Shown here: positions 13,441 to 26,719 of the stretch, one piece after another | Layout of the letters: every line of letters starts with the position of its first letter | How positions within the stretch are numbered: position 1 is the stretch's first letter | Assembly: GCA_003339415.1 (NCBI GenBank) | Contig: PDHQ01000080.1 | Coordinates: 78,802-142,801, forward strand | Length of the DNA: 64,000 bases | Direction of reading: 5' to 3' | DNA from: Ophiocordyceps camponoti-saundersi (nom. inval.) | Taxonomy: Eukaryota > Ascomycota > Sordariomycetes > Hypocreales > Ophiocordycipitaceae | Program-made: the position numbers and the translations under genes | Notes under the pieces: generated by a model | What the model was told of the DNA's origin: nothing | The model's input: the letters and a program-made list of their open reading frames with translations, nothing else | Database searches by the model: none

Positions 13441-16170
13441 AAAAAAGTTAATAAAGTTAATATTAATATTAATAAAATTATTATACTTACTTAATTACTT
13501 ATAATCTTATAGATAAATTAGAAACTAATTCTTACTTTAAGCTTTTCTTTTATAGAATTATATAATATATATACTAAGCTTTAAGATATTATTTAAGTAT
13601 ATATATAATTTTATAACTACTTAATAAAACTAATTTTTATATAATTATTAAAAAAACTAAAAGATTATTTTCTAAAAAGTATTATTTTATATATTTATCG
13701 CTTATTATATAATATTATAAAATTAGGTATTTATTAGTTTAAAATATATTATAAGTAATATTATATAAACTTAAAAATAATAATTTTAATATATAACTTA
13801 TACTTTTTCTTTATATATTTTAGCTTAGATTCTTTTAGCCTTATAAGAATATAAATAAATAATACGCTTTTTTTTATTTTACCCGCTTTCTTAGCTTTTT
13901 AAGAAAAGTTTCTTAAGTAGTAAAACTTTTATATAAAGCTAAAAATACGCCTCTTATATAAGATATTAATTAAATTTAATAGCGGATAATTTTCCCTTAA
14001 AGGCGATAATATTCTCTTTATATAAAAAAGCTAAGCTAAAATATTATAAATTATTAACTTAGCTAATAAAAACGCCTTGTAAGTATATTTTTTATAACGC
14101 GTATAAGGGGTATATATCTTATTAATTTATTAGCTTAAAGTAATATATAACTTCTTAGCCGCTACTTAAGTTTAGGATCCGATAAAGGAAGATTATAACG
14201 CCCTAAACGCCCGCGTATAATAGTAAATAGAGAACGCGGATAAAAGACTATACTTTATCCCCCTTAATCTTCTCTATATAAAGCTTTAAATCTTTATTAA
14301 TAGCTCCTTTATAAATAATAAAAACTTATTTTTATAACTAGGATTTATAATTATCTTAAGTGAAAAGGTAACTTATATAAAAACTAAGGTTTTTATTTAT
14401 AATAATATTATATATTAGTTTTTTATAAAATATAAAAGAGTAATATATAATATATTAATAAGTAAGTTATATAATATTAAATAAGGAATTAATAGTAATA
14501 TTACTTTTAATATTATAATTTAGAAAATTATATAAAGCCTCTTTTTTCTAAATATTTTTTTTATATTTTATATAAACTTATACTCCCTTTATAACTACTT
14601 TACTAAGCTTAGTAATATAAGAGAGAAAAGGCTTATAATTAATATTATAGCTTTATATAAATTATATAAAAAAAGGAAATTATTAAGAGATTTTAAATTA
14701 ATAAAAAAGATAACTTAGCGGATATTATAATAAATTAAAGCTTAAATAACGTATTTATATAACTAGTTACGATAAATAAAATTATAATTAAGATAAAAGT
14801 AATTATTAAAAAACTTACGCCGCTACCGCTGCCTTTTAAGCTTATAAATTTAACGCTATATAAAAAGAGTAAAACGGCTACCGCCCTTTACCTTATATTA
14901 CCTTATAATAGTAAAAGCAAACTATTAGTAATATAAGGGGCTAATTATTATTATCTTTATTATTATTATTATTATTTTCTTTTTTATCTAAGTTCTTATT
15001 TAATTTATTATTATTATTATTATTTTCTTTTTTATCTAAGTTTTTATTTAATTTATTAATATTACTATTATTATTATTATTATCCTCCTCCCCCTCTTTT
15101 TCTTTTTCTTTATTATATTTATTATATTTATTATTTTTATTATTTTTATTATTACTATCTTTATTATTATTTTCTTCCTTATCTTTATCTTTATTCTTAT
15201 TATTATATAATTAAAAATAATTATAATATTAGCCTTTTAAATCTTAAATATAAGGCTTATAAGCCTCGCCCTAATAGCTATAAAAGTAATAGTAACTTAA
15301 ACATAAACCGCTACCGCGATAAAGGTAATAATAAGTGTAGGGGCCCTATACTAGGAATTAATCAGCCGACTAAATTATTACCGCTTAAAAGTAGCCGGAG
15401 CGGCGTATAATTTTAGAGACTAGCTTAATAGCTATCTTTTTAACGCGGAGGCGTAAAGCTAAATTATAAAGAGTCCCCGAAAAGTACTAGCGCTTTTTAC
15501 TTTACTATATAATTAGTATATATTTATAAAAATATTTTATATAAAGGGAATATATACGCTAATCGCCGCTTAAAGAAACTTAGTATAAATAATATTATTA
15601 CTTTTAAAAGTAATAATAATAGTTTTATTAAAAAGGGGAAAGCGCTTAAAGATTATTATAATAAATATAGTTATTATATAACTATTTATTCTTTTTATTC
15701 TTCTAATTTTTATTTATTATATAAAGAGGCGGCTATAGCTATAGCTTTAGTTAGTAATAATAATAATAATAATAAAAGTGTTATTATTATTATTATAATT
15801 ATTATTATAAGAGATAAAAAAGGGAAGAATTCTTTTTTTATATAAAATAGAAAGAAAAAGGGTTTTTATAATTAGCAGGGCTTACTAGCTATAAATAATA
15901 GCCTAAAAACTTCTACTAATTAGCGCCCTTCTTTATACTTTCTCTCTTTTATATTTTTAGCTATAGCTATAAATATTACTCTATATAAACCTTTTAAGTA
16001 TTATAATAATAACCTTTTTAAGTATATAAAGCTAATAAATTACTCTTTTTAAAAGTAACCTTTCTCCCTCGCTATATAAGTATCTCCTTATATAAATAAG
16101 CTATATATAACATTTTATAATTTATAATAACTTATATTATAAGTTAGTTTTAACTATATAAGTATTATTA
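13441..16170. other. AT-rich, RIP-degraded DNA without recognisable genes
   Basis: No long open frame, terminal repeat pair or protein domain could be read here. It includes low-complexity TTA/TTATTT-rich DNA at 14,945-15,215. A slightly GC-richer patch at 15,290-15,480 keeps a few CA/TG words. It is probably the remains of older transposons. Confidence 0.6.
14945..15215. repeat. Low-complexity TTA-rich tract with two ~50-bp tandem units
   Basis: Two adjacent near-identical units of about 50 bp each contain a (TTA)n run followed by ttttcttttttatctaag and an AT spacer (about 14,950-15,053). More irregular TTATTT-type repeats follow. The pattern suggests tandem duplication or slippage in RIP-altered DNA. 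Confidence 0.7.
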
Positions 16171-17065
16171 ACTATGAAGGGATAGGCAACGCTAATAAAA
16201 TAATAATATATATATAATATGTCTAACTAAGTTTATAAGGCTAAACTAGGCCTTAGAAGAGGGCTAGCAGCGCTAACTAACTAAGGTAAGCTAGCTATAA
16301 GGTAGGCTACTTAACACCCCCCCTTAGCGCTGCCTCTATAAGCAGCTTATAGCTAATCGTAAAAAACTTAAAATAGCTTCTTTTTTATATCTCTTTGCCG
16401 GCCTGCTTCCCTTCCTACTCTCTAATTCCTATATTTTATTCTATATTCTATATTTCTATATTTTATATTTATATCTTACTGCTCTTATAATAGCCTATTT
16501 TAGCGGCATCTTTATACTTATATTAAGGCCCCTTTAGTGGCAGGTTAATTTATATAAGGTTGTGTTAGTTTTATTATATATATCCCTAAATTAATCGGAA
16601 GCAAATCTAATTAAAAAATTTATTTCGGGTAAGTTTCGGTGGTTTTCTCTCGAGGCGTTTTTAGCAGGGTATTTTCTCTATTTTTTAGTAAGAAATCTGG
16701 GTCGAATAGCTAGGTTAAAAAATTATATCGAAAAATTAGGAAAAATTTTCTTTAGTCGGTCTTAAAGTCCTAGGGGCCGGGGCCGGGCTTTTCTTCTTCT
16801 TCTTCTTCTTTATTATAATATGCCGAAAAGAGCTATTATTATAGAAAAGCTTAAAATATATAATTTATACAAAGCGTAAAAGCGCTTATAACTTATAAAA
16901 GGATAGGCAACGCTAATAAAAGTAATAATATATATATAATATATTTAACTAAGTTAATAAGGCTAGGTTAGGCTTTAAAAAAAGGCTAGCAGCGCTAACT
17001 AACTAAAGTAAGCTAGCTATAAAGTAAGCTATATAATATTAACGCTTAGTAACGCTACACGCTTA
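16171..17065. mobile_element. Small element with ~170-bp direct terminal repeats and a less RIP-affected core
   Basis: About 16,171-16,345 and 16,890-17,065 are direct repeats sharing gataggcaacgctaataaa, the block ggctagcagcgctaacta, and ctagctata. The left copy keeps several TG/CA words where the right copy has TA, so they were mutated independently. The ~545 bp between them is unusually rich in CA/TG and ends in a short (TTC)n run. The layout resembles a miniature LTR element (TRIM) with a non-coding core. I could not confirm TG...CA ends on both repeats or a TSD, so a tandem duplication around unrelated DNA remains possible. Confidence 0.45.
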
Positions 17066-19992
17066 CTAGGAAAGCTATATAATATATTATAAAGAAAAAC
17101 TATAAGTATTAAAATATTTTATAATACTTTAATAGCCTTATATTATCTTTATAGCTTTATACCTTATATAGCTTACTTAAGTTAATAAGACTTTTTATAT
17201 AAGATCTTTTTAATTTTATAATATTACTCTCTACTTTATACATTCCTTAATTAATACTTTTATTAAAGTCTAACACTTTAATACTCTTATATAAAGCTAA
17301 CTTTATTAATATAAATTAACTTAAGAGGTTTTAAAGTATATATAGTATATATACTAAAGGTTATAGTTTATATATAGCCCGCACGCGGCCTGCGCGCGTC
17401 GCTAACTAATTATATATACTTATATATACCTTATACCTATTATATATATAAACCTAACTAAGCACCTTTATATAACTTAGCTATTTAAGTATAGCTTAAA
17501 TCTCTTATATACCTTACTATTTTAGGAAAAAAAGTATTTCTAGCTATAATATATATATATATATAAGGTATAAGTTAAAATATTCTTTATATAAAATTTT
17601 TTTTTTCTTTTCTCTTTTCTTTTTCTCCTTAAGCTAATTATATTATTTTTCTTATTAAGTAATTTTTTTATTTATACTTATTAGTTTATTAGCCCGCTAT
17701 TATATTCTTATAATTATTTTTTTATATTATTTTTTTTATTTTTTATTATTATTATTAATATTATTTTTTATCGCTACTATCTTTTAAGCTTTTTATATTT
17801 ATTAAGTTATCTTTTTACTTTATTAATATATTATCTTATTAGCTATAGTTACTATCTCGTATAATAAGTAGATATATTATAAAAGGAGACTTAGATAATA
17901 AAAGCGTTATTATATTATAAGAAATAAAATACCTATATATACTTTATATTTAAAACCTTTATAATAGCTATAATATTAATTATTAATAAAGCTATAAAGT
18001 AGCTTATAAAGCGTATAAATTATAGTAAAGATAATATTCTTAGGAAAGGTATCTACTTACTATAAATATATATTTATACTAAGCTATTTATAATTTATAT
18101 ATTATAGTTAGAGAAAAATAAGCTATTGCTTTACCCGCTTAAGCTTATATTAAAAGAGTTCCTAGCCGCCGCGCTCGCTTAACGTTTAAGTTTATTATTT
18201 ATATTAATTACTTATAAGCTATAATAGCTATAGCTTATATTACTCCTTGTCCGGTAATAAACTTATATACTTTTATTACACTTAACTAGTAATACTCCTT
18301 TATACTTATCCCCGCTATTAGTAATATAATTGCTATCCCCGCCTTTTATACCTAAACTTATAATATATTTATAATAATAATATAATATTATTAGTAATAA
18401 TAATAATAATAAAATATACTCGCTTTTAAGCTTAATTTTTTTATAGCGTAATATAAGGTCTTTTTTTAATAATAAGAGGAATATTAGCGTTAGATTTTTA
18501 TCTAATAGCGAGATAAATAAGCTATTTATATTATAAACCGCTAAGCTAATATTAATACGCGTAAGCGTAAGAATATAAAATATAATAATATCTTACGCTA
18601 AATATTTATAACGCTTATTAATTTATATAAATTATTTAGCCTAGCTAGCGCCGCTTTTATTACTTTATAATACGCTCTTATTATTAATTTATATATATTA
18701 CTTAACTTATAAACCTTAGCCGCTTATATATATTACTTATTTTCCCCCTTTTTCTTATATTAAGGGAGTAAGTTTACGCTTATTAATAAGCGTAGCGTAT
18801 ATAATATAAGGGCTAGATAAAAAAGAATCTTATTATTATTATCGCTATATATATTTTTATAACTTTAAAATTCGCCCTCCTTTATTTAAAAATATACTTA
18901 TTATAAGTTAACGCTAGTACTTATTTATAGCTAGTATTATAATAATCTCTTAAGCTATTTAACTATTATAGATAATTTTATTATTAAAATAAATAATATT
19001 AATATTAGCTTAAAGCTAATATAAAAAAAAATAAAGGGAGATAAAAGGTAAAAAGGGGGCGGGAGGGTTATTTTATATAAGGGGAATATTACTTAAAGGG
19101 GATAATTAGCTTAAGAGGTAAAGCAAATAAATATATAATTAAGTTCGCTCTAAGCTATTATAAAAATATATATTATTTTATATAAACTTAAATTAATTTA
19201 ATATTATATAGCGATTAAGATTATTAAATAGCTTTTATATAAAAATAATATAGCTTTTTTATTTTTTAAAAATAAGATAATAAAGTAAGCTATTTAATAG
19301 ATAGCGGCCCCTTATATTTTTTATAATAAGGATTTCCTTAACTTTATACTTATTAAGAGATAAGTTATTATAAAAAAAATATAAAAGGGGATCTAGCTAA
19401 AAGTTAGCTAATAATTAAGAAAATAAAAGGTTACTAATAGCGTATTTAATAAGGTTAATATAAAAGGTAAGGTAAATACTAAGTAATATATTAGAAATAA
19501 TAATAAGTAGTATTAATATAGCTATTATTTTATATTTATTTTTAAAATAATTAAGCTTTTAGAATAAATAGTTAAATTATATATATATAAAGTTAAGCTA
19601 TATAAAGTTATTTATTTAAAACTATTTTATAAAATAGTAAAACTTATTAAATAAATCTTCTTATTATTATTAAGCTTAAGTAATAAAAGCTTAAGCTAGC
19701 TTAATATTATTATAAAAGTAATAAGTAAACGCTATAATTTAACTTTTTAAAAATAAAATTAAAGCGGTAATTGTAAGCGGATAATTTAAAAAAGTAATAT
19801 TAAAGCTATAAAATAAGCAGTTAAAACTTACGCTTATTATAAATAAGTCTTAGTTATTTAAAATAAGCTAATATATTAATAAATAATAAAGCTAGTTAAA
19901 TTATAAAAAGAAGATTATATAATATAAAATACCTTATACTTTTTAGTTTATACGCTTTATATTACTATTAGTTTAAGGATAATAAGCTATAA
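17066..19992. other. AT-rich, RIP-degraded DNA without recognisable genes
   Basis: Stop codons occur in all frames and nothing could be assigned. A small GC-rich word cluster occurs near 17,378-17,400. The stretch ends at the gypsy element's target site. Confidence 0.6.
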
Positions 19993-19997
19993 AAAGG

Positions 19998-20590
19998 TAA
20001 TATAGGATATATAATAATACCCCTATAAATCGCCTAACCTTTTATAATATTTTACTAAGATTTCCCCTTTTAGGATTTTACTTAGATTTCCCTTAGAAAC
20101 TTTATTACTTTTACGCTTAGGAAATTACTAGGATTTCCTATTAGGATTTCTTTATAATAATTTATAGGATTTTACTAAGATTTCTTACTAGATCTAATAT
20201 TAAAATATATTTTTAGAAATCTACGGATTTTACTAAGAAATCCCTATATATTAGGAAATTACCGTATATTAGGAAATCTCCGTTTTACTAATATATACGG
20301 AAATTACCGTAAAATTCCCTTAAGTAAATATTTTTAAGATTATACTAAGAAATCTTCCTTAAGCTCCTAGCTATATAATTAGCTTAATATTCCTTTAAGT
20401 AGTAATTTAGATTTTTTATAATTATTATTTTAATTTTTAAAAAACTCTTACTTATACTTATACTTTTTATAATAGCTATTTTATAATCTTATAATTAGTA
20501 GCTAGCTTATTTCCTTCTTTTATATATTATATCTAATAGCTAGCTTAGTATATACGCTTACTAGAAGATTATATATATAAGCGTATAATA
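19998..20590 (+). repeat. Gypsy element 5' LTR
   Basis: Direct counterpart of 29,569-30,162. The two differ mainly at C/T and G/A positions, as expected if both were mutated independently by RIP. The left neighbour is the TSD aaagg. Confidence 0.9.
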
Positions 20591-23500
20591 ACTAATAGTA
20601 ATTTTATATTATATTAACTTATAGATTTTTAGCTATTAAGGTAATAAGTTAGACCTAAAATATTTTTACTAATAAGATTTTATAAGCGTAAATTTTTAGC
20701 TTAGAAGAAAGCTTTACTATATTTATTACTTTACCTTAGCTATATATTATTTCTTTACCCCTAAACTTCTTAAGGTAATTAAAAAAAAGTTACCGCTAGG
20801 AAAGAAAAAGCTTATATTTTTAATATTTATAAAGAAGTAAAGAAACCTTACCCTTTTAAAGGTAAATTTCCTTTTTTATAATATAAAGAAATAAAGCTAG
20901 TTAGAAAGTATTTACTATATTAGGATAATCCTTAAAAAACTAAGTTACCTATTATAATTAATTATTTCTTAACTAATCTAAATATAGTTATAAACTATAA
21001 TTAATTATTTAAATAAGTAAATTAACTAAAATATATATTAAATAGTATCCTTTACTTATTTAAAACTCCTTTAGAAAATTAGCTACCTTTTATTTAAGAA
21101 TATTTTTAAATTATAAATAATACCGAAAATAAAAGTAAGTAACTTACCTTATAAGAGGAAGATAGTAAGAATACCGAGCTCCTCTTTTAAGAAAAAGGTA
21201 AGGAAAAGGCTAAGTTTTTTTTACTAAATAAAAGTAAGAAAACCTTTACGCTATTAGAATCCTCTCTAAAAGGAGAACCTTCTACCCCGAAGAAGAATAT
21301 TTTAAGGAAGTAATATTTTCTAAATCTTTTTATAATATTATTTAATTCCGGAAAACCTCCCCCTCTTTCCTTAAAAAAGGAAAAATTAATACGAATAATT
21401 AATAAAATATTTTACTTTTATAATATTATACCTTAAAACTTAAATTACCTAGGATATATTAACTTAAAAGATAATTTATAATTATATAATTATATAATTA
21501 ATTAAACTTATAAAAACTATTTAGATAATAAGTTTAGCTATAAGCTAAAAATATTAAATAATTTAAACTAGCTAGTATTTTTAATATTACTTTTAATTAG
21601 ATAAAGGAAACTAATTAAACTATTATTTATTAAAGTATTAACCGATTTATAAATATTTTAAAATAAGTTATAGCTTAAAGCGAGGATTATATTAATAAAC
21701 TTATATAACTTATTCCCTCTTTTTTTAAAAATTATATTATAAAATAATATTCCGGAGATTTAAATTTATAAATTAAATTAAAACTTATTTTTCCTAGTTT
21801 TAGAATTTAAAGATAAGTAAAAGCTTTATAAAAAAGGTTTACTATCTAACTTAATATTACTATTCTTACTATATAAAAATAAAGCTTTATATTTTAAAAT
21901 ATACTTATTAAAAAAGATTTCTAATTATAAGTATTAAAAATAAAAAGAATAGTTTAGGTAGCTCTTTATCTTAAATAATCTATATTAATAATTATCTTTT
22001 CCTAACTTAATATCTTTCTCTAAAAAACTTTCTAATAGCTAATTAGCGAAGATATTTTAGATAACTAAGTATATAAATATAAATAACTTATTCCGAACCT
22101 CTAAACTAAGCTAATTAAAGAAACTTAGGGTATTTTTTAAAATAACGCTACTTAATATATAACGTTAGGTAAGTTACTTTAATAAGAATATAAGGTAAAC
22201 GGTCCTAAGGAGAAATCCCCGTAAAATCCGGACTACTAATTAGAATATAAACTAAATAACTCCTTTAGAAAGCTAATATATAATACTTAGAAACTTTTTA
22301 ATAAAAATATTAAGTTCAAAACGAAGATAAAGTAGCTTTTTTTTAAGAAAAATAAAGAAAGCTTAAAAAGTAATCCTATTCTTATTAACTTTACTTATAA
22401 ACTTATAAATTAAAACCCTAATATAAATAGAGTCTTTACTATTTTTTTTAAAATATATAATATTATCCTTAGTATTTTAGAATAGCTTTTAAAAGATAAC
22501 TCCTTTAAGATATTTAAGAATAAATAACTAGCTAATAACTTATATTATTTTATTTTAGATCCTAAGAAATATAAGATAAAACCTCTTAATATTATTAGAG
22601 ACCTTTTTCTTAAAAACCTTCCTATTATCGAAGCTACTTTATAAATAACTAATTTCTTTTTAAAATAAGTTTCCTATTTCTTTTATATAAAGATTTTAAT
22701 ATTTAGTAAAAATAGATTTTTTAATATTATAAAAATATATATTAATATTAAAATAAATAGATCCCTTATTAGGAAAAACTTACTTAATAAGTTTAATAAT
22801 ATTAATTATAATCTAATAAGAATTTAAAGCCTAAATAATATCGGATTAGCTTTAACTTATAGTTAAGCTATTTTTACTTTATATATTATTAGTAAAATTA
22901 ATAGTAAGTTTTACCTTAGTAAGTTTAAAGCTACCGCTTAAATTATTAAGTATTTTCCTACTAGAGTTTTATTAAGATAAGGGTTTTTAATCCCTTATAA
23001 AATTAATATTTTCAACTCTTAATAAAAGCTTTAAATTTAACTTTACGGAGGAATATATATTAAATATTATTTTACTTATAAAGAACTAGCTATTTATAAA
23101 TATATAATAGCTATTTTAGTAATAATAATCCTTTTTTTTAATAAGCACGATTTTAGCACTAATTAAAGATCCTCCTAAGAATCGCGATTTTTTTTTCTTT
23201 CCTAATTTTTATTTTCTCTTTAGTTTAATTATTCGTAATTACTTTTATTTAACTATTTTTAACTTAAATAATAAGCTAATCTCTTTTAAATAGAGAGAAA
23301 AGGTTAATATTATACTAAATCTTAATAATTAATTTTTTTTTATAATACCTTAATAAATTATTAAAAAGGACTCCTTAGATAACCTTAATAAATATTTAAT
23401 ATTAGACTCTCTTTTAGATTAAGTAATATTATCTAATAAAACTAATATTAACTTACTTTTTATTAGTATCCCGGATTTAAGTTAACTATACTAATTAGGT

Positions 23501-23839
23501 ATCTTTAATATACCTAATATCTTAGAAAGTAAGGGAGAGTGCGGCGTTAAAATTTATACTCTTAATCCTTAGTTATCCGGAAAGGTAAAATAGCTATATA
23601 ATTCCTTTCCGAAATTATAGGAAAATATTAAACTAATTAATTTACCCTTAGAACGTTATCTAAAAATCCCCCTTATTAATAATTAATATAAGAAAAAACT
23701 TAGTTTACGTCCTTACTTACTAAATAAACTTAATTAAGATTTCCTTAATAAAAAATATAATAATATATATTTATAAAATAAAATAAAATAGGCGCTTAAA
23801 ATTTTACTTTTTGCTAGCTTATATTTTATTATTTAGAGA

Positions 23840-26590
23840 AAAGGTAAACTATATATTATTAATAACTTATAAGCTTTAAATAGCGTAGCCGTTCCCGATA
23901 TATATCTAATACCTCTCCTTTAAAATATAATTTATAAGTTAGTAAGTAAAAAGGTTATTTTTACTATCGATATTTAAAGCTTTTTTTATTAGTCTCTTAT
24001 TTATTTAAATTACTAAGAGCAGTTTACGATTACTTCTTACCGCGGATTAAAAAAAGCTATAATCGCTTTTATAAAATATAAAAATTCGCCTACTTATATA
24101 TAAAGATTTATTAATTATATTCTCTAACTATATAAAATATACGCTACTAAATATATTAATAATATAATAATCTTCTCCGATATTTTAGAGGATTATATTA
24201 AATATCTAACTATAATATTTAATCTTTTCGTTAATATAAATCTTTCCCTCTTTACCCTTAAATTATTCCTTTATTACCTATTTATAAAAATATTAAAATA
24301 TTATATTAATAAATTTATATTAATAAATACTTAATCTTAAGTAAAAGCTTTATAAGATATTAAGTTCCTTAATATTTTATAATATCTTAAATAGTAAATT
24401 AGATTAGTTAGATAGATAAGATATTTTATTCCCTATTTTACGTAATAAATTAACCTTTTTTAAAAACGTAAAATAGTAATATTCTAAGAAAGATAGGAAA
24501 ATAAAGCACCTATTACTAAACTAAAAAGAAATACCTTTACCTCTTAATTTAAGATTATCTTAATAAAGGAAAAAACTAACTATTTTAATAATATTACTAA
24601 CGCTTTTTATAATAACGCTACTTTTAGTTAATTCTTTCCTAATTATTAACTTTTTTTATAAATTAATATTTTCTAAGAGAATAGTTTTATAGCTTATCTT
24701 TTCTATATTAATAATAAGAAATCCTAGAAACTATCTTTAGCTCCGCTTTAGTAATTTATTAAACTTATTTACTATCTTAATTATATATTTAAATTAGCCG
24801 AAATTAAATATTAGCTAACTAAACTTAAGATTTCCTACTTAGTTTAGGCTTATTATAAACTCCGAACTTATCTAATTAAAACCCGGAAACTAAAAATTAT
24901 AATTTTTATAAATTATATTACGATTTTAATAATTTTAAAATAAACCTCTTTTTTTATTATTAGTATAAGGAGTAATAATTACTTTACTTTTATTTCTTAG
25001 TTTCGAAGTTAATATTTTTTTAAAGTCCGATATATCCCTAATATTTTTAATATTCTTATAAACTTTCTTTTACGCCTTTTTTAAAAATAGCCCTAAAAAA
25101 AATAAGGAGAACTTAAAAATATTTAGGAAAGATTATATTAATTAAGAATATACGCTTATTTCCTTAAAAGCTATCCTTAATAACGTCTTCTAATATAGGA
25201 TTTCCGAAAAATATCTCCTTAATATATAATAATCCGAAATCTTAAAATAACTTAAAAATAAAAACTCTTAGGAAAGATTCGCTTTTATCTAAGTAAATAG
25301 CTTATTATATATTAAAGATATTAATTATTAATAATAACTTTATATTCCTAAAAGTTACGCTAAAAAAATTATTTCTAAGTATTATTTTTATAAATTTTAT
25401 ACCGGCTAAAAATATATATAGGCTAAACTCTCCTTTAATTTTATTATTTCCTAACTAAAAAAGAAAATTAATAATTTTATAAATAAATATAATATTTATA
25501 AATAAAATTAAACTAATAGATAAGCTCCTTTTAGGGAAATAGTTTCTATTTATTTTTTAGCGATTCCTTTTTATATAATTATAATAAATATTATTATTAA
25601 ACTCCCTCTAATTTTTTCGGAAAATTTACTTTAATCTAAACTTAAAGGAAAGTTTTATAATACCCTTTTTATTATTACCGATAAGTTCTTAAAAATATAT
25701 ATTTTTACCCCTAGATATAATTACTTTACTACTAAAAAATAAGCTTAGTAGCTATATAATAAGCTTACTTATTATAACTAAGGACTTTTAAAGTAAATTA
25801 TCTCTAATTAGGATTTAAAATTTATATCTAAATTCTAAAAAACCTTATAGTTTACCTTTAGCACTAAACTCCTAATATTAATTATATATTACTTATAAAC
25901 TAATAGTTTATTTAAAAAATAAAATTAGATTATTAAAATAGCTTTTAAATTCTTCGCTACTAAGTTCCCGATAAAATAATAAATTAACGCCTTACTAGCT
26001 TTTTAGTTTTTACTTAATAACTCCTTCTCCTTAATTATTAAAACTATATTAAGTAAGTTACTTATTAGATTTTAAATAAATAATAGTTTTTATTATTTAG
26101 GCGATTAAGCTTCCCTTAAATTTAGAGAAATATTAAAAAATAAGGTAATTATCTTTATTACTTATACTTAAGCTATAATAAAAAGATAATATAATAAAAA
26201 ATACTAAAAGCTTAAATTTAAGCTTAGCGATTAAGTTTAGCTAAAACTTAGGAAAAGATATTCTATTCCTAATAGATAAGTAGCGAAGTTTTTAGAATAG
26301 TAAATTAGGCCTTTCCGCGTAATCGAAAAAATTAATTATTTAGCTTATTAATTAAATCTTAATAATTTTATAAATATTTATTTTATTATATTAGTTATAT
26401 AACTTTAATTAGCTAATATTTTAAAAGAATAACCTAGCCCTAAGCTTAATACCGATAACTATAAGATTAAATAAATCTTTAGTAAGAGAAAAGTTAAAAA
26501 AGGGCGAGGTACTATTTAAATAAAATACTTTATATATTAGAAAGGATACTTAAATAATAATAATTAATAAGTAGCTAAGAAGGACTTTTA
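23840..26590 (+). pseudogene. Gypsy pol relic: reverse transcriptase, RNase H, integrase, chromodomain
   Basis: Reading through the stops gives recognisable gypsy pol. The reverse transcriptase (about 23,840-24,330) has the catalytic-box relic YINNIIIFSD at 24,152-24,181; family members normally have two Asp after the aromatic-hydrophobic pair, and Asp to Asn is a G to A change as RIP makes. An RNase H-like segment follows (about 24,520-25,000). The integrase has a Zn-binding relic near 25,370-25,430 and a core near 25,540-25,900 (ITDKF word near 25,675). Finally, a chromodomain relic at about 26,490-26,580 contains a GT-x-IKYFIY-x-KGY pattern. Many TAA/TAG codons, at former Gln and Trp positions, show the frame is dead. 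Confidence 0.85.
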
Positions 26591-26719
26591 ATAAAAGGAG
26601 ATAATTAAAAAATTTAAAAAAGAAAAAGATAAGTTAGAAGCTAAGCTAGAAATTACTAGGAAAAAATATATAAATACTTTTAAAAAGTACTAGCTATTAG
26701 AATAAGGTAAATAAGTTAC

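Noticed and set aside
14945..15215. CRISPR-like repeat array
   Set aside because: Only two ~50-bp units of low-complexity sequence with no spacer structure, in a eukaryotic transposon-rich region.
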